From Pinus tabuliformis (taxonomy: Eukaryota; Streptophyta; Pinopsida; Pinales; Pinaceae), in contig CM062811.1 in NCBI GenBank assembly GCA_031772625.1, positions 647,168,606 to 647,232,605 on the forward strand: DNA of 64,000 nt, in the 5' to 3' direction. Below are positions 35,060 to 45,428 of the stretch, one piece after another. A program made the position numbers and the translations under genes. How positions within the stretch are numbered: position 1 is the stretch's first letter; each line of letters opens with the position of its first letter. Under the pieces are notes generated by a model. That model was not told where the DNA came from. It did not search any database and saw nothing but the letters and a program-made list of their open reading frames with translations.

Positions 35060-38000
35060 TGTCACATGCCTACTACATAATACACACCCATAAAAAAAAA
35101 TTTTACATTTATAAAGCATACACTTAATTATATGCCGAGTATGAAGTGCCACCACCTTGCATATACGGTAACCTTAATACGTTTATGGTGTGGCAGGTTA
35201 TATATGATATACTTTGGTTTAATCATTGTGTTATCCATTGACTTTATAATATCACAGTTACTATGGTTCAAAGACTTTATCATCCCTCCTCGAGCCTACC
35301 AGGGTTGTCCTGCACTCGACTGTTGGCGTTCTGAGCGATTGACACTTGGCCACAGTACTGGCCCTCATCGTCCTGTTCACATGGCTGGAGTGTGGATGTC
35401 TTGTCTGGCATTCTCCCGCGCTTTGCATCTGGGCATTGGTGCCTTGATCGACGGTTGGATGTCTCTGCATGAGATCGAGGGTTATGAGCACTCCACGTTG
35501 CCTCTGTTGGCAGGCAGGGTATATACGCATTCTCTTCCGGATTCTTCGAGGGTTTTGCCATTCCGCTTGGCGCTCTACCACATCTCTGCTCCTTTTCTCT
35601 TCTGCATGAATTCCACCTCAGGGTTTCGCGCCGAGCTCAACCAGTTCACCAGGCCGCATGCCTCCGCGGGTGGAATTCTACTCCACGATTACTCGCTCTT
35701 CGAACCGGCCAGGTATGTTCTGTCGGGTTTTCTTAAGGGTTTGAATCATTAATTTAGATTAATCAACTGCAAGATAGAGTAATTCCTTTTGCTCATTGCG
35801 TGACAGGTTTCATGCAGCTAACACCGGTTTCGATGGGTCGACGGATTCTTCCAGATAGGGTTCCACTGAACCTACTCAGGTATTTATTCCTAACGGATGT
35901 ATGAGTCTTGGTTCTTCGGTTCATCTCGCCTCTGAGTAAAAGAGATTATCCTTTGTGCCCAGGCATGGCCCCAACCTTACCTTTGCACGGTTGGCCGCAG
36001 ATTCGATGGACGGATGTCTTGTTCCGGTTCCATGCGTTCTGGTCTGGCTAAGGATTATTAAGTGATACTGCTTGCGGCGGTTCTGGGGATTTCCACTAGT
36101 TTACAGGGCTGAATATTTTGTTTAAATTTATGAACCATATGTATATTTTGTATTTGTCAATGTACTATCATCTATACAGAGCTCTGGTCTTCAAACCAGA
36201 TCGCTTATTTCATCTTGGACTGATACGGCTTGACGGCCATTATTTACTGCAATACAATGTTTTTCGTAAGGCTATGGCTTACCATTTTTATTTGCTATCG
36301 AACAAGTTATTGTGAAATATATATAGGGTTTGATGTTTCAGGGTTAGCATTACAGTTTCCCTTCTGTGCTTTTGCTTATTCACTTACAGTGTAATACTCT
36401 GGTTTACGGAATGTACTAAAGATTATTTCCCTTTAATCTATGTATTAACAGTCATGTATATGTGTATCATTGGACCGTCGCGCCTGCCTCTAGTTGCCAT
36501 AGAGGTATGGTCGACCGTTCTGGGTTTTTCCCCATACCCGATATTCTGGGGTTTTGAGTTACATTATGACTGTAATTTTCCTATTAATTTGTTTCTCGTT
36601 TCGTCTGAAATCGTTGGTAAATTTCACCTGTTGTTTAACACTGTCACCGTATGGCATGCATGTCCGCATGAATATATATAACATGGGTCTTTACTTCTTG
36701 TGATTCTGTGCGTATTTACTGTTGCATTCTTTAAAGAATTCGCTCCATGTTTTATATATATATGTATCAAACTTTCAGCTTAAGGTAATAATTCCGGTTT
36801 ACCCTTTCGGCTCAGATTCGTTTGATGTTTATGTGACTCACGGTTTTTCGGCCTCCGCCGCTATAATGAGATCTCCGGGAATACGTTCTGGCCTGGTTTG
36901 GTTTCAAAGGTTCTGTTAAATTTTGATACCCTCACTGTTTACTCATTTCCTAAAAGTCTGCATTCTTGGAAATACCCGACTGTTTACGGGATAGATAGTC
37001 ATTGCCTCACGATTTGCGTGGTATTGTTTAGCTTACAATGAGCAATACAGTCAAGATGTCGTTTGACCCAGAACCCATTCTTGCATGCACAGTCGAGTTC
37101 CTGTTCCGGGTCTCCCTTTGACTGTGACTGTTAGCCGAGAAGGGATAAGGGCCTATCCTCGAAATGCATTGATTTTCTTAGTTCAGGTGTCCTCATTTCT
37201 CCATCTTTAAATCTACAGACACGCTGCCTGTATTCATTGGACAGTATATATGTAATGACACTATCTTTGATTCTTTTACATCAATTAGTTTGTATCTGTA
37301 TACCGTTAATTCTCAGTTTATACCCTCTTGGATTTATACAGCAATATCATGCTAATCTCGGTTTAAACTATATTTTATATTTGTACAGCAGCACTGTGCT
37401 AGTCTCAGTTTAAACTATCTTTTGTATTTGTACAGCAACCTTGCCTATAATTTGTACAGATAGTATACCCATTTTATATACTGTTCACTACTGCTGCACA
37501 GATAATAATAAACATTCTATAATATTACACAGATAACTGTGGGGACATAAAGGTTCCGTTACTTACCTGGTCTCCTCGGATAAGGTGAGTCTGGAACCAG
37601 TCTCCTGCCAAATCTCTGTGTAAGCTTGTTATCCTCCCAACCATGAGATCAGTCTTTCTAGACCTCAGTCTCCCCCCAAGCTTCCACTTACCGGATCATT
37701 ATCCTCAGTAAGCCAGCACTGTGTGCTTGACTATCTGGTCCTTACCAGACTTAGTCTATCTAGGGTTTTTCTTGCCTTTCTCTTTTCTTCTCTGCCTGTC
37801 TCTACAGCCCAGAGTTCTTTCCCCTAACCTCTCTTTTTCCTGGAAACCCTTCCAGTTAGAGTAGGTAGTTATTGTTAGTTTGTTAACTAACTTTCTTTCC
37901 CAGTTACCATTTGGGAATTCAAATACTTTCATAAGTAATTCTTTTAATCATTACTTTAGTGCACATAAAAAAATCAACAGAATATTCTAAAAAAGAATTC

Positions 38001-38075
38001 AATCCTTCAATATCATTCTAACTCAGTTTTTACTGTAGTAGCTTTTAATAATTACATTTTCACGGGGTCATCACA
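35060..38075 (-). repeat. 5' LTR of the gypsy element
   Basis: A 3016-base partner of 27112-30133, differing by about 28 substitutions (mostly transitions) and one or two small indels. Confidence 0.92.
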
Positions 38076-38080
38076 TAGTA
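38076..38080. repeat. Target-site duplication TAGTA (right)
   Basis: It matches 27107-27111. Confidence 0.9.
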
Positions 38081-38985
38081 TTTGTTACAAAGTTTATTTA
38101 TAAATTAAAATCCTCCTTAAAATTATAATTTAATTAATTTTATGAATTTTTTAATTTTAACAATTTGAAAGGTATTATAAAGTAAATATTTTGATATTTA
38201 TTATGGATTGATATTTATAGACATTTACCTCTCATTTAATTTGTATCACTGTTATAATATAATTTATTTAAAAAAAAATATTTTTTATTGGAAAAAATCA
38301 TTCAACTAATTACAATTAAAAAATGTATATTAATATTTTTAAAATATAATTAATTTATATTTAAAATAAAAAAATTCGTCACTGTAAAAATATATATAAT
38401 TTAATATTTTTTTCACAAATTTGGAAGACTTAAATTAAAAACCTCTCATTTCTTTCAAATTATAAATTGATATTTAAATGGGATAAAATATATACACTTT
38501 TCTAAACTTTAAACTAAAACCAATAACTATTAAAAACTTGTAATCCTCGGTGAATTTAATAAATAAATAACCTTCAATATTATACACTCTAATTTTAAAA
38601 AACATATATATTAAATATTGAAAAAATAGATATTATTACCGAAAATATATTCTCCACCTTACCCTATAACAATTTTTGTTTTGCACTCTGAAATTAAGTC
38701 GCTCGCAGATTCCTCGAATATTCGAGAACCAGACAGAAATAGGCGCAGTCAAAAAAATTGAAATCAGCAATGGACATAAGGATACCCCGTTCTGCATGCA
38801 AACATGGCATACACTTAATTTCAATTTGATTTAAGGAATGTCGATGGCAGTTTCCATTTTGGGTTTAACGGTTCATGCGCACACCACGCTAACTGGAAAC
38901 TTTCATGAACCAATCAGATCCACAGGATTGAAATGGCATCCCACTTTGATTGTGTGAAGTAGAATATATTTTGAAACAAATTCTG
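38081..38985. other. Very AT-rich gene-free DNA
   Basis: 38081-38640 is almost entirely A/T with no signature. 38640-38985 is mixed sequence without coding similarity, leading into the tRNA relics. Confidence 0.65.
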
Positions 38986-38990
38986 TCTCC

Positions 38991-39052
38991 TTTGTCGTCT
39001 TAGTCCAGTTAGGATACCTAGTTTTCAACCAGGCGACCCCTGTCCTGGCAAC
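38991..39052 (+). pseudogene. tRNA-Glu(TTC) relic
   Basis: The D-arm-like AGTTAGGATACC, an anticodon loop TTTTCAA and a CCTGGCAA end align with the tRNA-Glu-like sequence at 22239-22312. The T-loop is damaged (CCCCTGTCCTGG) and the acceptor stem does not close. Confidence 0.6.
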
Positions 39053-39223
39053 TTTATAAATTTTAACTGCACAATTCGACATCAAGCCATGGGTTTCCGG
39101 GTAGACTACAGAGCAGTACACAAGCATTGCAACTGTAATACCTCAATTGGTGATATGGTAATTGCAATTATAATGCCTCAATTGTTGATATTTTAATGAG
39201 GGAAATGTTATGATAGTTAATTC

Positions 39224-39290
39224 GAATCTCTCCCCTGGTTAGGGCGCATGCTTCTTAACCAACATGGCCCTGGTTCAAGCTCCTTTGCGT
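39224..39290 (+). pseudogene. tRNA-Asn-derived relic
   Basis: GAAT, TGGTTAG-GCG, CTTCTTAACCA and GGTTCAAGC align with the tRNA-Asn gene at 22503-22576. The stems are disrupted and the anticodon position reads CTT instead of GTT. It lies about 233 bases after the tRNA-Glu relic, close to the spacing of the intact pair. Confidence 0.5.
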
Positions 39291-39312
39291 CAGGTTTGCC
39301 CTTTGGAAAGCT

Positions 39313-39600
39313 AGCTTATAGCGTAATATCAACTCTTACGCTATATCTGATATTTTATTGGCAAATAGCGCTATAAAAAACTAATATGAAAAATAAAATA
39401 AATTTTAATAACTATTGGTAATTTGAAAATAAGTGTAATATGCAGTATTGTTATTCCAGCTTATAGCGTAATATCAACTCTTACGCTATATCTGATATTT
39501 TATTGGCAAATAGCGCTATAAAAAACTAATATGAAAAATAAAATAAATTTTAATAACTATTGGTAATTTGAAAATAAGTGTAATATGCAGTATTGTTATT
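39313..39600. repeat. Perfect tandem duplication of 143 bp with internal hairpin
   Basis: 39313-39455 and 39458-39600 read identically by eye and are separated by CC. Each begins with an inverted repeat, AGCGTAA...TTACGCT (7-bp arms, 9-bp loop). The identity indicates a recent duplication or assembly duplication. Confidence 0.9.
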
Positions 39601-39765
39601 TAATATTTTTTAATGTAAAAAATAATTGATCGCGCTAATTTAGATTAATTTAAATGTTTAGAATTAAATTTCCAAAATAGTGTAATTGATAGTTAATTTA
39701 GATTAATCTAAATATTTATAGAGTATTAAAAATCTCCAAAACCATATATATAAAGTATCATGCAT

Positions 39766-39783
39766 AGTAATCATAAACCCAAT
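39766..39783. repeat. 18-bp target-site duplication, left copy
   Basis: AGTAATCATAAACCCAAT is repeated as AGTAATCATAAACTCAAT at 41721-41738 (17 of 18). The left copy directly abuts the first base of 5S rRNA, and the right copy directly follows the poly(A) tail. Confidence 0.92.
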
Positions 39784-39885
39784 GGGTGCGATCATACCAG
39801 CGTTAATGCACTGGATCCTATCAGAACTCCACAGTTAAGCGCGCTTGGGCTAGAGTAGTACTGGGAAGTCCTAGTGTTGCACCCT
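39784..39885 (+). pseudogene. 5S rRNA retrocopy with internal deletion
   Basis: GGGTGCGATCATACCAGC... through GTGTTGCACCCT matches plant 5S rRNA from its first base to its last. About 17 bases normally present after AGAGTAGTACT (the segment like AGGATGGGTGACCTCCT) are missing at 39862/39863, and there are a few substitutions. The deleted stretch covers internal promoter box C; box A (AGTTAAGCGCGCTTGGGC) and the intermediate element remain. It is not expected to be transcribed as 5S rRNA. Confidence 0.92.
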
Positions 39886-41454
39886 GCCCCGCTTTTTTTC
39901 AAGACCGAAGTCTGCTGGTGGTTGGGGACTGCTGGACCTGAGGACCTTTGGGAAGGCGCTCCTATGCAAATCCTTATGGAGGGGCATCTTCGGTGAGGGA
40001 CCATGGAGCAATATCATCAAAGTGAAATATTTGCGCGGCAAAGGTCTTGAACATTGGTATCGTTTGGGAAGGATCGGATCAAAATATGGATCTGCCATAT
40101 GGCTCAGCTTTCGAAAGCTGGAGAGATTCTTCATAAAGCACCTAAAATGGTGTCTTCAGTTGGGTAGTAGAATTCTTATTGGAGTTGACCCCATATTGTC
40201 TGGACGTGAATGCATTTCTATTCCTGAAAAGATTTTACTCTTCCTTCACTGCAAAGGTTTTTTTACATGGGATAAATTGATCACGGGATGGCATGGCCCG
40301 CTACCAATCTGGAAATCCGCTGATGACCTTGGCCTCCCGCAGTCCATAAAATGCCTATGGACCCCTGTCTGGAATTCTCTGAGATTTTGTGGCTTCTTCC
40401 AATCTCGCCCACGGGATTATTTGGTATGGAATACGCCAACTGCTAATTCTCAGTTGTCTGTAAAAGATATCTATTCTCTTATGATCAGTTCGAAGCCTGC
40501 GCTCTCAGCTATTTTCCCATTGGCATTCTGGAAATTGAGCTGCTCTCCTAAAATGTTATATTTTTCTTGGCTGGTGTATTATAACAAGAATTTATCTTGG
40601 GAGAACTTGATGAAGAGGCAGTGGCATGGGCCGAGTAGATGCTGTATGTGCGAATCAGCCGAAGAAACAAACCTTCACATGTTCTTCAAGTGCACCTCTC
40701 TCCTGGAAATATGGCAGGTAATGGCAAATCTTTATGGCTTCCCACTGGTTTCACATGCCTCTTCCCAAGATGCTTTTATATGGTGGAGCCAGAAAAAAGA
40801 ATCGTGGAGGCCGATCATTTTAATTGTCTTATGGTGTGCCTAGAGATGGAGAAATAACAATTGTTTAATGATGCAAAGGAACCTCTAAAGGATATCTGTC
40901 AAAGTATAATCCTCATCTACGACTCTATCCCCAAAATCCTTCCAAATCCTAGTGCTGTTAATAGAAATGTGCAGGTACCTCCTTCGTTCAGGTCCCCAAG
41001 GGCCTTCTTCGACGGCGCATCCCAACAAAATTCATGTGGTGCAGGTGTATTCATTCAAATGGACGAGAATCTTCAATATCATCTCTCTTGGAATGCTGGT
41101 GTGGGCACAAACAATCTGGCTGAAGCCAAGGCCCTAGCGGCTCTCCTCGCTTTTTGTTGCTTTCTAGACATCAAGCCCATCTATGTTTACGGGGATTCCA
41201 AAACAATGGTGGATCATGTAAATGGAAATGGTTTTGTAGGCTGCCCTCATCTCTCTGTGTGGATGGATCGGATAATGTTTTTCTGGAAAAATTTGCCGGA
41301 ATCAACAATTCAGCATATCTACAGGGCTTGGAACTTGTATGCGGACGGCCTATCTAAGGAGGCGCTCCTCATGGATTCTGGTGCTTGGTCCTTGAAAATC
41401 TCTGTTGGCAAGGAATCATATAACATTCAGGAATTTTGTATCCCGGGATTCTGA
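39886..41454 (+). pseudogene. L1 ORF2 3' part: RT C-terminus, zf-RVT and RNase H
   Basis: The frame 40022-40843 contains the RT C-terminal region and the zf-RVT finger, with CCMCESAEETNLHMFFKC (C-x2-C...H-x4-C) near residues 205-222. 40861-41454 is an RNase H with all four acidic positions visible: FFDGAS, NLAEAKAL, YGDSKTMV and LYADGLSK. The coding part upstream of 40022 is continuous with plant L1 RT sequence from about 39893. A TAG stop at about 40841-40843 and a frame shift shortly after separate the two frames. RNase H removes the RNA strand after reverse transcription. 41455-41711 is the L1 3' UTR. Confidence 0.88.
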
Positions 41455-41720
41455 TCCCCTTTTCTTATGTTTTTCTCCTTTGATCTGTCCAGGCAAATGT
41501 TTACATCTGTTTAGGTTGTCAAGAACTGTCTAAGCATATGTTTTGTATATGTTTTATGTCACAACTATTTCCGTCTTTTTGGTGATGGACGGACTGCTAA
41601 TGTGTCTAGGCTATATGCTATGTTCAGACTCATCTGGACTACATTCCTCTTATCATGTATGAAGGATCTATTATACACGCTCATTATAATACAATACAGC
41701 TTTTCTTTCTGAAAAAAAAA

Positions 41721-41738
41721 AGTAATCATAAACTCAAT
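41721..41738. repeat. 18-bp target-site duplication, right copy
   Basis: It matches 39766-39783 with one difference and lies immediately after the A tail. Confidence 0.92.
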
Positions 41739-43483
41739 TTAAAATAAGGTTACATATAATATCTATTTATATCTCTTAAAATTAAATTATTGTTATGTAA
41801 AAAATTGTATTAAAAATTATAAATATTTAAATTTTGAAATGCAACATCAATCTTTTTCATATAAAAAACATTAAAAAAATTAAACATTGTCTAAATAAAT
41901 AAATTTAAATGAACATTATAACTAAAAAATATGTAGTTATTTATTTTATATTAAATTCATTATCCAATTATTAATTAAAAGTTAAAAATGGTCAAATTAA
42001 AAATAATATAATATAATATGAATGTCTATATTTAATGTCTTGCACACTTTTATTAGTAAAATATCTAGATTTGATAGGTGTACTCCTTATTAAATGTTAT
42101 GACATTTCGTTTGGTACTTTACACAGTGACAATTCATTTTCATAAACATTTAGTTTTGATAGACGTACTATTTATTAAATGTTATAACACTTGATTGCAT
42201 ACACTAATTTTTTGTGTTTTTGTTTTTTAAAATAATTTTTGTTTTATGACAATTCAATTTTAAACACCATAAAATTAATCATTTCCTATAAATGAACCAA
42301 ATAGAAAATAGAAAATAGAAGATAAAAATTTTAAAATTTATTTTGATTTTCAAAATATTTAATTTTGTTCGAAATTTTATAAAATTTAATTAGAAATTTC
42401 AAAACTAATCGCAAATGAAGTCTATTTTTTAGTATAATAAAAAATAATATATCCTGGTATTAAAATATTTAAAATAAATAATTTATAAATTATACATATC
42501 AAGTTCTGCAACTCTTTAATTTGTACAGTGGCTATTTGTGAATGTATAGGAGTACCTGCCATTTGCAATGATGGCATTGTTTGAAATTTGTTCACCTCAG
42601 TCTCTACCTTCACACCCATTAGAATATAGGGTGGAGTGACTCGACATCTCTGAGATCTCTGGTATTTTTGTGAGTGGATGACAACCTACCGAAGGCGGTT
42701 CATCTCCGACATTATTTAAAAGATCGATTTTCTCTGAATTTAGAACTTTTCTTGCCAGGCTCTGAATTGGTTCTCCAGCCCAAAATTTGTTAAAGATGAA
42801 AAATCGAAAAAACCATTTCGAGATCCCTTGAATATGGAGGGTATGGGCGGAGAGTAGGGAAATCCGCTTCGAATCATATGGTAACTGTCATGCGAAACCT
42901 GGTAGAGTTAATAATATATTTTGTCATATATATATATAAACCATGTCTACCTTGACTCAGTGTATTCCATATCCTCATGGCAATGAAGAGAGCCAATAAG
43001 TTGGATAAAACCAATGCAAATGGTGGCATATGTCCTCAAGTCAGCACGACCTATGATGAATTGCAAAACTTTGGTACTATATCCAAAATTAACTCACTTA
43101 TAACATGATACTTATATGTTTTTTTAGTAGGTTTTTAAAAATAATTATTAAAGTATTTTGATCTTTAATTTTATATTAGCTAGTGATTCTAATTTTTTTT
43201 GTTAAGTTTGGTAGATTTTTGTCTTTTTTCATTAGTTTATAAAGCAAATTTACACCACATAGATTGGTTAGGTGGCCTCAACTTGCCGAGTGGGAAACCA
43301 ACTTTGTTGGCTACCTATCCGTGTTGTATATCATCTAGTAACAAAAGAGTTTCAATCTTTCTATCCAAGCTATATAAGTCTTAGATTCATGTCCATACTC
43401 TAGATATCTACCTATATATATATTTGCATAAGGAAATGTAAAAGCTATTCGCACATATAAAAAAAACTAACAAGAGAGGTTGT
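41739..43483. other. AT-rich gene-free DNA
   Basis: No coding similarity. Short frames at 42422-42619 and 43199-43384 resemble nothing known. A short (TA)n run occurs near 42925. 42600-42900 is less AT-rich but unrecognised. Confidence 0.6.
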
Positions 43484-43705
43484 CTAGTCATGTTCTTCAG
43501 CAGAAGTTGATTCCACTGTTGCTGGGTCTTTGGCATTCGTTCCTGGTAGTTCGGTTGGTTCCAAGATACAAGGGATGTGTCTCTCAATTTTTCCATGTCT
43601 AACATCTTGCTTGTGCAATTGAAACTGTACCTTTTGAAATTTCTGTTTATAATTCGACATGCCTTGAACAATGACAGCCATGTGCACCAAAATCTGCTCC
43701 ATAGT
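43484..43705 (-). other. Gag-like or repeat-derived flank, unrecognised
   Basis: A minus-strand frame abutting the LTR at 43706 reads as Gln-rich helical sequence (MEQILVHMAVIVQGMSNYKQ). It may be a piece of another element into which the 43.7-48.8 kb element inserted. Evidence is weak. Confidence 0.25.
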
Positions 43706-45057
43706 TGTCACGCCCCTATCTTGGAGGTAGTCTTTCAACCGCTCATATGCAAGTGCGGCACCACCACCCGATTTCTTTTCAACAATACTTTCAAGTGTGG
43801 ACTACGCCTAACATTCCATACTTAATTTATTTTTCACTTTCTAAGCATTTAACATTCATAACACAGCGAAAACATTCGTTTAATTTTATTTCATCATCAT
43901 TATCATTTATAACTTATACACAACAGACACAATCTTCAATGGGAGGGGAACTCCTTGATAAGAGTCTGTCCAATAATGATAATAACAATATTTTATAAAT
44001 AAACATACATTTACAGCCTTCGTGAAGGAACCCCGAACTTCCTTTCAACAATTTTGTCAAACATCACAATTTGGCCTACACCGTTTAACAGTGCCTGAAC
44101 TGTCGTTCAGGAGTGCCCACCCCTGCTAGGTTGGGTCACCCAACTTGTCGAGCAGAGGCGCCCTACCAGGGTCGCCCTTCGCACAAACTGGTTACCCACA
44201 GTTTGGCCTTTTTTCGACTCTTTCTCTCGGCGTGTCGCCCTTCTGGCGCCTGTCCACAACTCACCCAACCCTTCAACACTTCACCGGAACCTTCAGACTA
44301 GCCTACCATAGTCTACCCATAGAAAACTCATTGTTCGGGCCGAGTCGCCTTGTCGTGCAGCGACGCCCTCCACGGGTCACCTATCGGGCAGACATGCCCA
44401 CCTCATGCAGTGATGCCCTACTTGGTTCGCCCGCCGAGCAGACGTGCCCAACCCTGCCACATGTGAACCCGAAAACTATGTTTCTGTTCTCTCGGCTTGG
44501 TGCTTCGGTCTAGAGCCACCTACACCTCTCCCTTACTTCATCCATCCACCCTTAAGCTTGTCCACCTCTTCCTTGAATTCGCACTTAGATGTTGTGAACT
44601 TGAATTGATGCCTTCTCCTCTCCAACGCGTCCTCTACTTATACGCTTCTCCAAGGATATAACATGGACCGGCCTGCTTAGGCCAACCTCTAAACTCGCCC
44701 AACCATGTCCCCACTTCACGTTGGCTCGCCCATGTCGTCGCCTGCCGGGTCCACTTGCCCAACTTCGCACTGTATAAACTTACCATCACAAAGTCTCCAC
44801 ACTTAGCCAAATTTTGTCTTCTTCGATTTTTCAACTCTTCGTTGGCTCGTCGCAACTCGTATCTCGGGTGCCTTTAACTAACCACCCAACTGGTCGCACA
44901 TCAACTCATCCCATTGTCGCAACAAATATTGCAACTGACTCGCCCACTCATCGACTCGTCGCACCCACTGACTTGTTGCACGCTAGCATGTCGCGTTTAA
45001 CCGAGGGTTTGTTGCCCCACCCCATCGCACATCAACTGTCGACTCGTGGGCTTGACA
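43706..45057 (-). repeat. 3' LTR of the gag-protease element
   Basis: It starts TGTCACGCCCC and ends GGGCTTGACA on the plus strand. It is C-rich for this window, with repeated TCGCCC/CGGGT motifs. Confidence 0.85.
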
Positions 45058-45428
45058 TACTCCCCCACTCTAAATGGTTGTCGTCCTCGACAACTCTCCA
45101 TCCCGGCAATCACCATCACCAAGACTGTCAAACCACACAAATGTGTGTATGGGTAATCCAGATGTGTCCACCTCTCGACCTGCCTCATGCCATAGATATG
45201 TCAAACTCTGCAAGAAATCATGTGCTGGTACCCCTCATGTCGGTGACTAGTTGGGTAGCTAATCCAACCATGCATCGCCTCCATAAGAACTCATGCCCCT
45301 ACATCATCATGACTCATCACTGCATGCTACCTATCAATATGTGTCATCTCACCCCTAGATGTCTGCTCAAAATGTTTAGAGACTCACTGCCATGAGTAGC
45401 TAACAATGAGCCTCATCTCCATGATAGT

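Larger units (their letters stand above)
27112..38075 (-). mobile_element. Ty3/gypsy retrotransposon, chromovirus-like, young
   Basis: The element is 10.96 kb on the minus strand. LTRs of ~3.02 kb (27112-30133 and 35060-38075) begin TGTCACATG on the plus strand and end ATCACA, with target repeat TAGTA. The primer site for tRNA-iMet is at 35045-35056 and a strong polypurine tract lies at about 30133-30146. The coding order on the minus strand is gag, protease, reverse transcriptase, RNase H and integrase, followed by a chromodomain-like tail, which is the Ty3/gypsy order. I count about 28 substitutions between the LTRs, so divergence is about 1%. At plausible gymnosperm or angiosperm rates this is up to a few million years. 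It looks nearly whole, with perhaps two or three breaks. Confidence 0.95.
39784..41720 (+). mobile_element. 5S rRNA-L1 chimeric retrocopy
   Basis: A single insertion contains, in order, a 5S rRNA copy beginning at its true first base, a 5'-truncated L1 LINE 3' end, and a poly(A) tail (41712-41720). An 18-bp target-site duplication bounds the whole unit, so both parts arrived in one event. This is the hallmark of template switching during target-primed reverse transcription: the reverse transcriptase copied the L1 RNA from its poly(A) end, jumped to 5S rRNA and ran to the RNA's 5' end. Both segments are in the same (sense) orientation, as the model requires. One mismatch in 18 suggests a fairly young insertion. 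Confidence 0.9.

Noticed and set aside
39784-39885. Cassandra-type element (5S rRNA inside an LTR)
   Set aside because: There are no LTRs here. The 5S begins right at an 18-bp target duplication and is followed by L1 coding sequence and a poly(A) tail, which fits a LINE-mediated chimera instead.
43175-43200. Shared ~19-bp word (AGCTAGTGATTCTAATTTT) also at about 63239
   Set aside because: At 63239 it is part of L1 ORF1 coding sequence. Around 43175 there is no further similarity, so it is either chance or a scrap too short to support.
44145-45395. Plus-strand frames of 122 and 193 aa rich in Ser/His/Pro/Thr
   Set aside because: They lie within the LTR of the gag-protease element (the second runs on into its interior), on the non-coding strand, and have low-complexity composition from the C-rich LTR.
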